Positions 22,000 to 32,373 of a stretch of DNA of 64,000 nucleotides are shown one piece after another. The position numbers and the translations under genes were made by a program. How positions within the stretch are numbered: position 1 is the first letter of the stretch; each line of letters opens with the position of its first letter. The stretch spans positions 354,497,234 to 354,561,233 of the forward strand of contig NC_064622.1 of the NCBI RefSeq assembly GCF_023898315.1. The letters run 5' to 3'. The notes beneath the pieces were generated by a model that was not told the DNA's origin, did not search any database, and was given only the letters and a program-made list of their open reading frames with translations. Source of the stretch: Schistocerca nitens. Its lineage: Eukaryota; Arthropoda; Insecta; Orthoptera; Acrididae.

Positions 22000-23186
22000 T
22001 TATTGACACATAGTAGCACGGTTTCAGAAAATATCGTTCTTCTGAAACACAACTAGCTCTTTATACTCGTGAAGTAATAAGTGCTATCGACAGGGGATGT
22101 CAAATTGATTCCATATTTTTACATTTCCAGGAGAATTTAGACACCGTTCCTCACAAGCGTCTTCTAACCAAACTGCGTGCCTACGGAGTATCGCTTCAGT
22201 CGTGCGACTGGATTCGTGATTTCTTGTCAGAAAGGTCACAGTTCGTAGTAACAGACGGAAAGTCATCGAGTAAAACAGAAGTAATATCCGGCGTTCCCCA
22301 AGGAAGTGTTACAGGCCCTCTAATGTTCCTGATCTATATTAACGATATAAGAGACAATCTGAGTAGCCGTCATAGATTGTTTGCAGATGATGCTGTCATT
22401 TGCCTTCTTGTGAAGTCATCAGATGATCAAAACGACTTGCAAAATGATTTAGATAAGATATCTGTATGGTGTGAAAAGTGGCAATTGACCCTTAATAAGG
22501 AAAAGTGTGAAGTTATTCACATGAGTACTAAAAGAAATCAGCTAAATTTCGATTAAGCGGTAAGTCACACAAATCTGAAGACTGTAAATTCAACTAAATA
22601 CTTAGGGATTACAATTACAAATAAACTAAATTAGAACGATCACATAGATAATATTGTGGGTAGAGAAAACCAAAGACTCCGATTCATTGAAAGCTGCAAC
22701 AGGTCTACTAAAGAGACTGCTTACACCATGCTTGTCCGCCCTATTCTGGAGTATTGCTGTGCGGTGTGTGTTCCGCATCAGATGGGACTGACGGATGACA
22801 TAGAAAAAGTACAAAGAAGGGCAGCTCGTTTTGTATTATCCCGACATAGGGGAGATAGTGTCACAGACATGATACGTGAATTGGAGTGGCAATCATTAAA
22901 ACAAAGGCGTTTTCGTTGCGACGGGATCTTCTCATGAAATTTCAATCACCAGTTTTCTCCTCCGATTGCGAAAAAATTTTGCTACCACTCACCTACATAG
23001 GGAGAAATGATCGTCACGATAATGTAAGAGAAATCAGGGCTCGCACAGAAAAATTTAAGCGCTCGTTTTTCCCGCGTGCCATTCGAGAGTGGAACGATAG
23101 AGAGACAGGTTGAAGGTGGTTCATTGAATCCTCTGCCAGGCATTTTATTGTGAATAGCAGAGCAATCACGTAGATGTAGATCTAGA
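22000..23186 (+). mobile_element. LINE family 1, copy f
   Basis: Starts at a region encoding 'LLTHSSTVSENIVLLKHN'-like sequence upstream of the palm, then SGVPQGSVTGPLMFLIYIND and LFADDAVICLL (catalytic box) near 22380, 'KWQLTLNKEKCEVIHMSTKR', EYCCAVCVPHQMGLTDDIEK and IRARTEKFKRSFFPRAIREW. Ends in 'gtagatgtagatctag'. Three frames are needed to follow it, so it is dead. Inserted inside the mariner at 21641-24149. Confidence 0.93.
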
Positions 23187-24230
23187 CCCGTATGTCTGCA
23201 TGGTACCATTCTACTGCATCAATAAACTCTCAATCACCCATGTACTGCTTCCTGCCGAGTGCATACTTCATTGGGCCAAACAGATGGTAGTTGAGATACA
23301 TGCTGTAGGGTGCATGAGGAAGAACAGTCTAACGAAGTTTTGTGAGCTCCTTGCGTTGTCAGGAAGAAGGAGAAGTCCGTTTGCATTTTATGGCGACGAA
23401 CGAGCTGAAGTCGTTTCTTCAATTTCCTGAGGGTAGCACAATACACTTCAGAGTTGATCGTCACTTCATAAGGGATGACATTAAACTGGATAACCCCTTC
23501 AGAGTCCCAAAGGACCGTCGCATATAACCATCAGCCTGATAACGCGCAAGCAATTGCAAACAAATGGAACTTCGTTGCCTTATATGGTCATCTGTTAGGT
23601 AGCGAGCAACTCAGTGGGCACACACTTCTGAGTACCCTAATTGGCGGACTAGTGTGTCAGCACTACCAACAGAGACGTCCAGTTGAGCAGCGATGTTTGT
23701 GATTGTTGTATGTCGATCACCTCGTATGAGAGTGTCCGTACGTTCCACCACTGCAGGAGTCACAGATGTGTGCAAACGAGCGGTACGCGGGAGATCGGGC
23801 AGGTCTGCGCCACCTCGTTGCGACGAAGACAGACGCCTCATGTAACGACTCACTGTGCTTTTCTTCACTGCCAGGCCTCCGTAGACATTCGGCAAGTGCC
23901 TACAGATACCTGTGACGCTCTAGTTTTCCGCCGAAAGAAACTCAATTACAGCTCTCAACTTGGAACGGACCTCCGATACAGACGCCATTTGGAGGCTGCG
24001 TACAGCGCCGCAATCTGTCGGAACTTCATGAAACTACAGGGGCAGAACCGGGAATATTCCATAATGTCCCACAATAAATTCCACATTTTTCCACCGAACG
24101 TGGTCGAGGACAATATTTGTTGTGTGACTTGCTGACCGCCCCTCCTACAAACAGTTAAATACGATCACACACAGATGTCACCATTCTAGTATTTTCTTGT
24201 ATTATAATTAATCGAAGCATATAAACAGTA

Positions 24231-24684
24231 GCCCACCCGGCTAGCAGCGCGGTCTAACGCGCTGCTTCCCGAGCGGGAAGGCGTGCCGGTCTCCAGCACG
24301 AATCCGCCCGGCGGATTGTTGTGCCGGTCAGCCTGTGGATGGTTTCTAAGGCGATCTGCCTCGGCGAATGCGGGCTGGTTCCCCTTATTCTGCCTCAGTT
24401 ACACTATGTCGACGATTGCTGCACAAACACTGTCTCCACGTATGCATACACCATAATTACTCTATCACGCAAACATTTGGTGTTACACTGGTCTGGTAGG
24501 AGACGTTCCCCGAGGGGGGTTGTACTGGGGGCCGAACCGCGCAATAGCCCTGGGTTCGGTGTGGGGCAGCGGTGGGGCGGGTGGACTACTGTAGCCTGTT
24601 GTGCGGTTGTGAACTACTGAGGGCTACGGCGGGACGAAGCTCTTCGTCGTTTCTAGGTCAACGGTTTAATACACAATACGCACA
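24231..24684 (+). mobile_element. long tRNA-related SINE, copy 2
   Basis: Same family as 17534-18022, 454 bp, with head 'gcccacccggctagcagcgc' and tail 'aatacacaatacgcac'. A 12-bp duplication ATATAAACAGTA lies at 24219-24230 and 24685-24696. Confidence 0.95.
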
Positions 24685-24812
24685 ATATAAACAGTAACAG
24701 AAGGAATGTTAAACAACGTTCTTAAGGGTACAACTCAAAGAGTTTCCTCGAATGCCCTTATTTTCAATTTTAAAATCACACAACTCACTCAGTTATGGAA
24801 ATCTAGGAAAGT

Positions 24813-24906
24813 CCATAGGTTAGTTAGGTTTAAGTAGTTCTAAGTTCTAGGAGACTGATGACCTCAGATGTTAAGTCCCATAGACCTCAGCGCCATTTGA
24901 ACCATT
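24813..24906 (+). mobile_element. SINE-1, 3' fragment
   Basis: Body and 3' end of SINE-1 only ('aggttagttaggtttaag' to 'gccatttgaaccattt'). The tRNA head is missing. Confidence 0.88.
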
Positions 24907-24911
24907 TGGAA

Positions 24912-25126
24912 CATGCGTCCAGTCGCCGTGTCATCCTGAGCCCACCTACGTCACTGGATGCGAATATGGAGGAGCATGTGGTCAGCACACCATTCTACCA
25001 GCTGTATGTCACTTTACAAGACCGGACCTGCTACTTCTCAATCAAGTAGCTCCTCACTTTGCCTCACAAGGGCTGAGTGCAACGCACTTGCCAACAGTAC
25101 TTGGCAGACTGGCTGGTCACCCATGA
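24912..25126 (-). mobile_element. 5S-rRNA-derived SINE (SINE3 type), 5'-truncated
   Basis: Same family as the full copy at 62241-62576. On the minus strand it begins within the 5S-like head ('tgggtgaccagccagtctgc') and keeps the body, including 'gaggagctacttgattgag' and 'atgctcctccatattcgc'. Only the last ~10 bases of the 5S control region remain. Confidence 0.85.
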
Positions 25127-25454
25127 ATGAAAAGGCTGAGTGTGCCATTAAAGAAGTAGTTTATTTTCTTTGGGCTTTAAAGCTGGCACTGTTAAAGTGA
25201 AGTACTTTTGCAGGAGATGCGCTATTCTTCAAAGTGATTGAGATAATTAAATTGTAAGTCGAAAATCACTAACTCCTTTTCATAATAAATCTTCAGTTGC
25301 TTAGGTCTATTCATTTTTGATTTTGAGATGTCTATACGGCTGCAGAATACCAATCGGAGATTTATAAACTAGTATTGAACATATATGTGCGTGATGTTTA
25401 CGTATTAGATACTCATATTACTCACTATTTTTCTCGTAGGGTAACACGTGTTTT

Positions 25455-25639
25455 GTGGCCGAGCGGTTCTAGGTGCTTCAGTCTGGAACCGCGCGACCGC
25501 TACGGTCGCAGGTTCGAATCCTGCCTCGGGCATGGATGTGTGTGATGTCCTTAGGTTAGTTAGGTTTAAGTAGTTCTAAGTTGTAGAGGACTGATGACCT
25601 CAGATGTTAAGACCCATAGTGCTCAGAGCCATTTGAATC
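25455..25639 (+). mobile_element. tRNA-derived SINE-1
   Basis: Nearly full copy starting 'gtggccgagcggttctagg', B-box 'ggttcgaatcc'. Duplication CGTGTTTT at 25447-25454 and 25640-25647; the undisturbed site is visible in the repeat copy near 44890. Confidence 0.95.
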
Positions 25640-25918
25640 CGTGTTTTCGAACAGGATTTCCAAGCACGTTGGGCAGATCTCATCACGTCTTCCCTGCTCT
25701 TCCTTCGCTTCAAATTTCGCGAATAAGAGGGCTCCGGTTGTCACTCGTCTGGACAGTACCATGAACAAAATATGTTACGAAAGGAACAACAGTATTTCAC
25801 AAACCTCTTACTCGCCCCGCTGTATACTTAGAGCATTAGACTGCTACAGTGGGGCGGAGCAAGTGACCGACAAACAGTGCGCGCCAAAGTTTAAAAGCTG
25901 CACTTGCAGAAGGTAATA

Positions 25919-26785
25919 ACCTGCCGCGCCTGTATTCCCACGTCCCACCCGGTCTCCATCTCTCCACCCTCCTTACCCTCTCCCAAGGTGGCTTCCGCCA
26001 GCTCCCCCTCCCTGATGGTGTCCTCCTCCCCTCCATCTACCCCTCCGACCAACTTTGATCCTCCCCCCCCCCCACACTTCCTGTGTCCTTTCCTTTAGGC
26101 ACCCTCCCTCCCTTCCCCTCCCTTCTCTTTCATTTCCCCCCCCCATCCCCCTTCCTCCACCCGTCTTCCCCCGGGCTTCCCCTCCCCCTTCCTCCTTCCC
26201 CCTATCTCCTCTGCCCATGGCATCTCTGCTCTCCCCTCTCCCTCTCCCACTCCCCTTCCTCCTCTCTTGACAGGTCCCCGGACTCGTACACGCTCAGTGG
26301 ACTTCCGCGCGCCGGAGATCATCGCCATCAGTGTCTCGTGTGTGTGCCTTCGTTTTGTGTTTAGTGTTATTTCGCCGTCACGCCTCCACTGTTCACGTGT
26401 GCCGTCGCCGTCCTCCGTGTTATGTATGCCGTGTCAACAAGTGTTAGTGTTTTTCTCGTCCAGCGTGAACGGCTTCATGTTTATTGTTTTTTGTATCTAC
26501 CTTTTTTGCCCGCCGTTTTCATTGTATTGTCTGTGTCACCCGCGACTGCTACGGTCGCAAGTTCGAATCCTGCCTTGGGCATGGATGTGTGTGATGTCCT
26601 TAGGTTAGTTGGGTTTAAGTAATTCTAAGTTCTAGGGGACTGATGACCACAGATGTTAAGTCGCATAGTGCTCAGAGCCATTTGAACCATTTTTTCTGTC
26701 ACCTATATGTCATATAATTGTACCACTTAAGGCTGAAGAGCGGCGTAATATGCTGCTGACAGCCCGCCAGTATGAGGTGCTTAAA
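25919..26785 (+). mobile_element. pyrimidine-rich insertion, possible LINE 3' UTR
   Basis: About 340 bp of nearly pure C/T (25935-26275), then 'ttgacaggtccccggactcg' and GT-rich sequence. After a SINE it ends 'ggctgaagagcggcgtaata' and 'gctgctgacagcccgcc'. It interrupts the dispersed repeat at 25160-26870. The arrangement fits the 3' untranslated part of a LINE, but no reverse transcriptase is attached, so this is inference. Proline/serine-rich open frames are a by-product of the composition. Confidence 0.45.
26541..26696 (+). mobile_element. tRNA-derived SINE-1, 5'-truncated
   Basis: Starts just before the B-box ('cgcgactgctacggtcgc') and runs to the 3' tail. Duplication TGTCACC at 26534-26540 and 26697-26703. 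Confidence 0.93.
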
Positions 26786-26870
26786 ATTACTATCTGAATA
26801 ATGCTCGAAATTTTCGCGTGGGATGGATTTCTGGGGCTGATATCAAGTAAGTGTGCCTTTTGTCTCTTTA

Positions 26871-27128
26871 AGATGATGATGTCCCATACTCCGAGGGACG
26901 TAGGGGACGATGCGGGAGACCCGCATCGCCGTACTTGGCAAGGCCCTAGTGGAGGTGGTTTGCCATTGTCTTCCTCCGACCGTATTGGGGATGAATGATG
27001 ATGATGCTACATGCGACACACCAACACCCAGTCATCTCGAGGCTGGAAAAAATTCCTGGCTCCACCGGGAATCGAATTCGGGACCCCGTGCGCGGGAAGC
27101 GAGAACGCTACCGCAAGACCACGAGCCT
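26871..27128 (-). mobile_element. tRNA-derived SINE with 'ggctcgtggtcttgcggtag' head
   Basis: Minus-strand A-box 'gtggtcttgcggtagcg' and B-box 'gattcgattcc', then a body with 'atcatcatcattcatcccc' and 'ggcaaaccacctccactag'. A third distinct tRNA head in this window. A partial relative is at 58235-58345. Confidence 0.88.
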
Positions 27129-27137
27129 TATTAAGAT

Positions 27138-27199
27138 ATTACTCTCCGCCACACACAGAACAATGGTTTGCGGAGTAAAAGTGTTGTTGTACAAGTAGA
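27138..27199 (+). mobile_element. LINE family 2, extreme 3' end
   Basis: 'ctccgccacacacagaac' and 'ggtttgcggagtaaaagtg' match the last ~60 bp of the LINE at 4937-5925. No coding part. Confidence 0.7.
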
Positions 27200-28404
27200 G
27201 TTCGACGTCTCCAGCTTCTGGAAATAAATACTCTGATACGTTCCTCGCAAAATGGAAACAGCTCAGAAGCGGCCACTGCCTTCTGATACACTACTACCCG
27301 CGTATACGAACTGCGACACCGACGTCGAGGGCGAAATGTCGGAAATGCGCAAAGACAGAGGCGAGTCCGCGAGGAAAGAAAATATTGAGGGTGGCTGGAG
27401 GGAAGGGAAGGGAAGAAAGCGGCGGCCCCGGAATCCAATAACGCCCAATACGGCGCCGACCTTCTGTAAACGCGGCCGATGAGGGTGGGAGGAAGGAAAA
27501 TACCTGTCGGCCGTAGAAACAGCGGAGGCGCTCTCGTACGCTACTCCCACAATCCGTCTCCAGCAGCAGGTACCAATCAAATACCAGCTTACGGAATATC
27601 GGACCAGATCTGCGACAGTACTTTTCTTCCTTATTGCTATTTCATTCTCCTCGCCTCACAAGGACAGGGGTGGGCTGTCAGCAGTAAAACATCTCGTTCT
27701 TCAGACAAAAAATTAGACACTTATAGTGTCAAATTTCTAAACAAGATAAAAAGTCCCAAATCTAAAACAGTTTTTAAAATCTAGAAGGTGAATGTTTGAT
27801 GTTATTTACATAAATTTATACTTTTTTTAATTCTTAGGGTTCTGTACATCAGTCGTTATAAAAGGAACGCATATAGTATCACTTTGTTGTACGTCTCTCT
27901 GGCGGTCTATTAGGATCCTTTTTCTAGAGCCAGGGCGTAACAACTCTCTGATTTTGAACGTGAGCACTCGTGCATTTTCAGGCTCTTTTTCGCAAGCAGA
28001 AGAATTGCGGTTTGGCGGGGAGTGAGGGAAATGCACGCGCTCCGTAAGGTCGCGGCAGCCTACTGCAAAACAGGGGAAGGTCAGTATTGAAAGCGATCTT
28101 ATCTAAGAGTAGCAATGACGAGTCGGCATTTTGTATAACCGAATTTGTTTTCGCTTTTCAATCTCGAGTGCAACGAATCCTCTCTTTTTATAAGAAAAAT
28201 GAATACTTTCAGTAAATTCAGTTTCGAAAGGCAATATTGTCTTACCACGCCAGAGAATATGGAAGCGGAAAATGTGAAGGACTTCAGTGTGGACAAAAAT
28301 TTTTAAAATTTAAGATGCACCTCTCTGAAACGGAGGAAGAAGAAGAAGAAGGAAAAAAAAATCATGTATGGAGTCCTAGGGTAGTCGGTGCAGCGGTGCA
28401 AATC
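27200..28404. other. mostly unannotated sequence with one possible repeat motif
   Basis: No supported gene. Around 27835-27910, 'agggttctgtacatcagtcg' and 'atagtatcactttgttgtac' resemble a widespread insect interspersed repeat, but I cannot place it in a family. A short (gaa)n tract lies near 28335. Confidence 0.35.
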
Positions 28405-28520
28405 TGTTGTCCCTGGGAGGCGTAATGGTCAGCGCTTCTGTCTAGTGACCAAGAGACCCGTGTCTGGATCCCGGCCTTGGTACATATTTTCAATCGTCGC
28501 TTCAGTCCCCATATACACGT
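28405..28520 (+). mobile_element. tRNA-like SINE fragment
   Basis: 'gcgtaatggtcagcgcttc' as A-box and 'tgtctggatcccggccttgg' as degenerate B-box, followed by 'acatattttcaatcgtcgc'. A worn tRNA-derived SINE head, not a tRNA gene. Confidence 0.55.
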
Positions 28521-29084
28521 AATAAAAGAATACTTGGTAGCTGAACCTCAACATTTTCTCCACTTCGTGTAGGATAGTTTCGCGTCCTGTCCTTATCAAA
28601 CATGATAATCATGCGTCATACACAGTCGAAGTGACTTTCGGAGCCAACTCGTAAAATTTTTGTAGGAGCTTGTTGCTTCTTCTTTAACGTTTTAAGAAAG
28701 TTAAGATAACACAGATACGGAGCTGGATGTCACTTTCTTGGCAGTGTTGAAGAAAGTGTAGAAAATGATGGTTTGTTATGGATTTTATTGATTTGTGTGT
28801 GTTGAAAAATAAATCAGTATTCACAGAGCAACTGAAACGGAGAATGATAAGGTTTCTTTCACCCAGCTCGCGCTTATATGCAGTAATTGATCTGCAGTGC
28901 GATAGGGAGTATAAAGACAGTTTAGATTCCTCCAAACATTTCCCTCAGGACAGATTTCCTCGTTCACACAAGTCTCTACACGGCTCCCCAACGTATTCCC
29001 TGTGCCGATGGAGGCGGTGCAGTACTTAACGTTGGCAGGCCTAAGCTTCTGTAATCGTGACGGACGGTCATTGAAGAGGATTGT
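28521..29084. other. no recognisable feature
   Basis: AT-rich stretch. Open frames on both strands have no domain. Confidence 0.45.
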
Positions 29085-29598
29085 GAGGAAAAATAAGAGA
29101 ATGACAGCGCCAAAAGTCGCTGCATAACTAAATGTCGCAGTCACGAACCCTGTCAACACCAAAACAATACGGAGTTCCTGAAGCAGGGCACTAACTGAAG
29201 GGCGAGATGGAATTCCACAAGCACTCGTCAGTGATGCAAACGCCCGTAACAAGAAAACATGCTGCCGAATCCATAAAACCTCGATTAAGCAGCAATGGGA
29301 GAAAATCATTTGGTCGCTTGTGTCTTGCTTCATTGTGTTTTCAACTTCTGGCCGAGTTTACGTCCCAAGAATGGATCATGGCAGGCAGTTCGATAATGAT
29401 TGGACAGCTATAGAGTGGTATTCTATGGGCGCCACGGATATTGTGCAAGAGCATATTAGCATCAAGGATTATGTGACCATTTTGGCTGATGAAATCCATC
29501 CCATGAAACAATGTTTGTTCCCAAATGGTGATGCTGTATTCCGAGACGACATGGCCCCGTTCACACAGCTAGCATCGTGCAGGACTGCTTTGTCCTGA
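29085..29598 (+). mobile_element. Tc1-like transposase relic
   Basis: Plus-strand frame starts MTAPKVAA (29101) and continues 'LNVAVTNPVNTKTIRSS' (end of the DNA-binding domain), ALVSDANARNKKTCCRIHKT, QQWEKIIWS, SGRVYVPRMDHG and AKDYVDIL-like IKDYVTILADEIHPM, then LFPNGDAVFRDDMAPFTQLA with the second Asp. A few stops and frame changes. It ends at a GA microsatellite, and neither terminal repeat was found. Confidence 0.82.
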
Positions 29599-29599
29599 G

Positions 29600-29626
29600 A
29601 GACAGAGAGAGAGAGAGAGAGACGCA
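29600..29626. repeat. (GA)n microsatellite
   Basis: A run of GA units interrupted once by 'ca'. Confidence 0.95.
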
Positions 29627-29889
29627 GACATCACACACAACACCAGTGTAACTAGTTGCACTTGATAACGGGAATAAATTACTGAAACTCGTCGCGCTAT
29701 GAAGTTCAGTGCAATGTTTTATTATTAAATCATTAATGTCACAGTTGCTGGCGTTATGAAAATATCGGTTGTAATGAATGGAATTAAGCATCAAGCTATG
29801 CATTTCGAGGTGTTGGACCATTCTTTCGGATGTTCAACTCGCGCACCTCCTTCGGTCTTGGTGAACCATCTGAGACCCATTCTGCTCTT

Positions 29890-30010
29890 CGTCGTTTTGT
29901 TGTAGTTTAGTATTAATAACACCAAGTCTCATCACCCATGATCACTTTTTCCAGCAAAGAAGGCGATCTCGCTAGCGGCAGACATTCACTCTCTAGATGC
30001 GCTCTAGCAG
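29890..30010 (-). mobile_element. mariner transposase fragment
   Basis: The minus strand reads SPSLLEKVIMGDETWCY, the region around the first catalytic Asp of mariner transposases. Nothing else of the element is clear; sequence up to 30245 may belong to it. Confidence 0.6.
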
Positions 30011-30245
30011 TAATAATCGATATTACAGGTGCTTTCGATAGTTTTTGGTGACCGTCCTTCTTTGGCCGCGCTACGGAGTTTGAGTTGCCAGAGGCGCTGT
30101 ACAACTGCCTGAAAGACTATTGCCCTGGGAGACACGCATCTTCCATTACGTCCGGGAAAGTAAATGACGAAGACCATATGAAAAGGCTGTCCGCTGGAAT
30201 CAGCGTGTGGTCCAGAATTTTGGGGTGTAGAATTACAGGCCATAC

Positions 30246-31704
30246 TACACACATTAAAAAAAATTTGCACCAACTCGGTTCCCAGAGTTCTGGAACCTGT
30301 ACAGAAAATTGGAATAGACACCATCATAAACATCATTTCCGCTCTTTTTATTGCTCATGAAAACCATACATTGGATGTTGTACCACCACACAGCGAGACC
30401 TTCAGAGGTGGTGGTCCAAATTGCTCTGCAAATCGGTACCTCTAATGCCCAGCAGAACGTCCTCTTGCATTTATGCATATCTGTATTCGTCGTGGAATAC
30501 TATCCACAAGTTCATCAAGGCACTGTTGCTCCAGATTGTCCCATTACTCAATGGCGATTCGGTGTAGATCCCTCAGGCTGGTTGGTGGGTCACATCGTCC
30601 ATAAACAGCCCTTTTCAATCTATCCCAGGCATGTTCGATAGGATTCATGTCTGGAGAACATGCTGACCACTCTAGTCGAGCGATGTCATTATCCTGAAGG
30701 AAGTTACTCAGCAGATGTGCACGATGAGGGCGCGAATTGTCGTCCATGAAGACGAATGCCTCGCCAATATGCTGCCGATATAGTTGCTCTGTCGTTCGGA
30801 GGATGGCATTCATGTGTGATAAAGTCGTTATGGGGCCTTCCATGACCACCAGCGGTGTACGTCGGCCCCACATAATGCCACCCCCAAAACAGCAGGGAAC
30901 CTCCGCCTTGCTGCACTCGCTGGACAGTGTGTCTATGGCGTTCAGCCTGACCGGATTGCCTCCAAACACGTAGAAGATTATGTAGTTGAAGGCATATGCG
31001 ATACTCATCGGTGAAGAGAACGTGATGCCGATGTTGTTGGGCCTATCTGTACCGCGCTGCGTGGTGTCGTGGTTGCAAAAATGGACGTCGGGAGTGAAGT
31101 TGCGCGTCATGTGGCCTATTGCGCACAGTTTGAGTCGTAACACGACGTTCTGTGGCTGCACGAAAAGCATTATTCATCTTGGTGGCGTTGCTCTCAGGGT
31201 TCCTCCGAGCCAAAATCCGTAGGTAGCGGTCGTCCACTGCAGTAGTAACCCTTGGGCAGCCTGAGCGAGGATTGTTGAGGAGATACAGAGAGACAGGAAC
31301 TGCCCATGTCCGAACAACATCGCTTTGGTTAACTCCGAGTCGCCTGGACACTTCCCTTATTGAGAGCCCTTCCTGGCACAAAGTAACAATGCGGACGCTA
31401 TCGAACCGCGCTATTGACCGACCGGGTATGGTTGAACTACAGACAACACGAGCCGTGTACCTCCTTTCTGGTGGAATAACTGGAACTGATCGGCTGTCGG
31501 ACCCCTCCGTCTAATAGGCGCTGCTCATGCATGGTTGTTTACATCTTTTGGGGGGGGGGGGGTTAGTGACATCTCTGAATAGTCAAAGGGACTGTGTCTG
31601 TGATACAATATCCACAGTCAACGTCTATCTTCAGGAGTTCTGGGAACTGGGATGATGCAAAACTTTTTTTAATGGGTGATGCAAAACTTTTTTTGATGTA
31701 TGTA
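30246..31704 (-). mobile_element. Tc1-like transposon, family F, copy 2
   Basis: Relative of 14121-15496. N-terminal domain near 31380 (LSIREVSRRLGVNQSDVVRTW), RNPESNATKMNNAFRAATER, then a long open stretch containing the second Asp (FVFMDDNSRPHRAHLL) and the third residue in SPDMNPIEHAWDRL, with 34 residues between (DD34E). The first-Asp segment lies out of frame. A 26-bp block at 31277-31302 is inverted compared with copy 1. The 5' terminal segment 'gatgcaaaacttttttt' is present twice (31654 and 31678). A run of 13 G lies near 31550. Confidence 0.94.
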
Positions 31705-32373
31705 CAATGACAGCAGTAACGAAGGCGAACTGTTGTTATTTTCAGTGACGTGTTGTTCGTCGTTAGCGGTGACTTCATAACAGTTATAGAAGACAAATGT
31801 AATGCAAAACTCCATAAACTTGAAGGATGGAGTCGACGTGTCAAATTGTCACTAGCTTGTCACAAAACTAGGTAACTCCTGCTGAAAGGGAAGATAGCAA
31901 GGAATCCTATGAAAAAATTAACCTACGTACTGATTAGACGAAACGCAGTAATGAGACAGCTAGGGGTATTCCTGGACGAACATTGTAATTTTGCACGTCA
32001 TACAGAGTAGGCAGGCAGAAAAGACAGAAACGTGATGAACAAAATTATAACAATCGCAAAGGGCAATTTCGACTTCCCTTGAAAACTATAAGAGCACAGC
32101 ACCAATCTGTATTAGCATAGGTCGAAGGATATGACGTGTGCGTTTGCGCTCATAGATTGTACCTTCATTAGTCAGATTTCAACGAGGAGTGCTGCTGAGA
32201 TTAATGTGCGGTTATTGCACTACCCCGAATGACGCACTGTAGGAGTATGCCCATTGGACTTGGATAAAAGGAAAAGGGGCGTCCTTTATTCGTTACAGGA
32301 ACACAATCAAATGTAAGTACGAACGGTACTTGGAATTGGGGGCAGTACCGAAAATTAATACAAAATAGCATTT

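Larger units (their letters stand above)
21641..24149 (-). mobile_element. mariner element, family A, carrying a SINE and a LINE
   Basis: Left end 'tacaaggggcgtaatgcaat', right end near 24149 shows the reverse 'ccgcccctcctaca'. Read on the minus strand the transposase begins near 23988 (MASVSEVRSKLRAVIEFLS), continues VKKSTVSRYMRRLSSSQRG and RTDTLIRGDRHTTITNIAAQ (second helix-turn-helix), then 'VTINSEVYCATLRKLKKRLQ' near 23440 and a distal part before the LINE at 23186. Multiple stops. The matching sequence resumes at 21641-21790 beyond the insertions. The SINE duplicated 'actggaagctt'. Confidence 0.85.
25160..26870. repeat. unclassified dispersed repeat, copy 1, heavily interrupted
   Basis: Aligns along its length with 44610-45165: 'gcgctattcttcaa', 'tattcatttttgattttgag', 'tttaaaagctgcacttgcag' and, after an insertion, 'tttctggggctgatatc' all have counterparts in the same order. 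A SINE (25455-25639) and a pyrimidine-rich segment (25919-26785) interrupt this copy. No coding signal or terminal repeats were recognised, so the class is unknown. Confidence 0.7.

Noticed and set aside
26055-26364. Proline/serine-rich proteins from overlapping frames
   Set aside because: All arise from the polypyrimidine tract. Every frame gives low-complexity sequence.
28821-29333. 170-codon minus-strand frame with hydrophobic segments, like a membrane protein
   Set aside because: Its first half is the antisense of a readable Tc1 transposase on the plus strand (29085-29598). The hydrophobic runs are a shadow effect and no family is recognisable.
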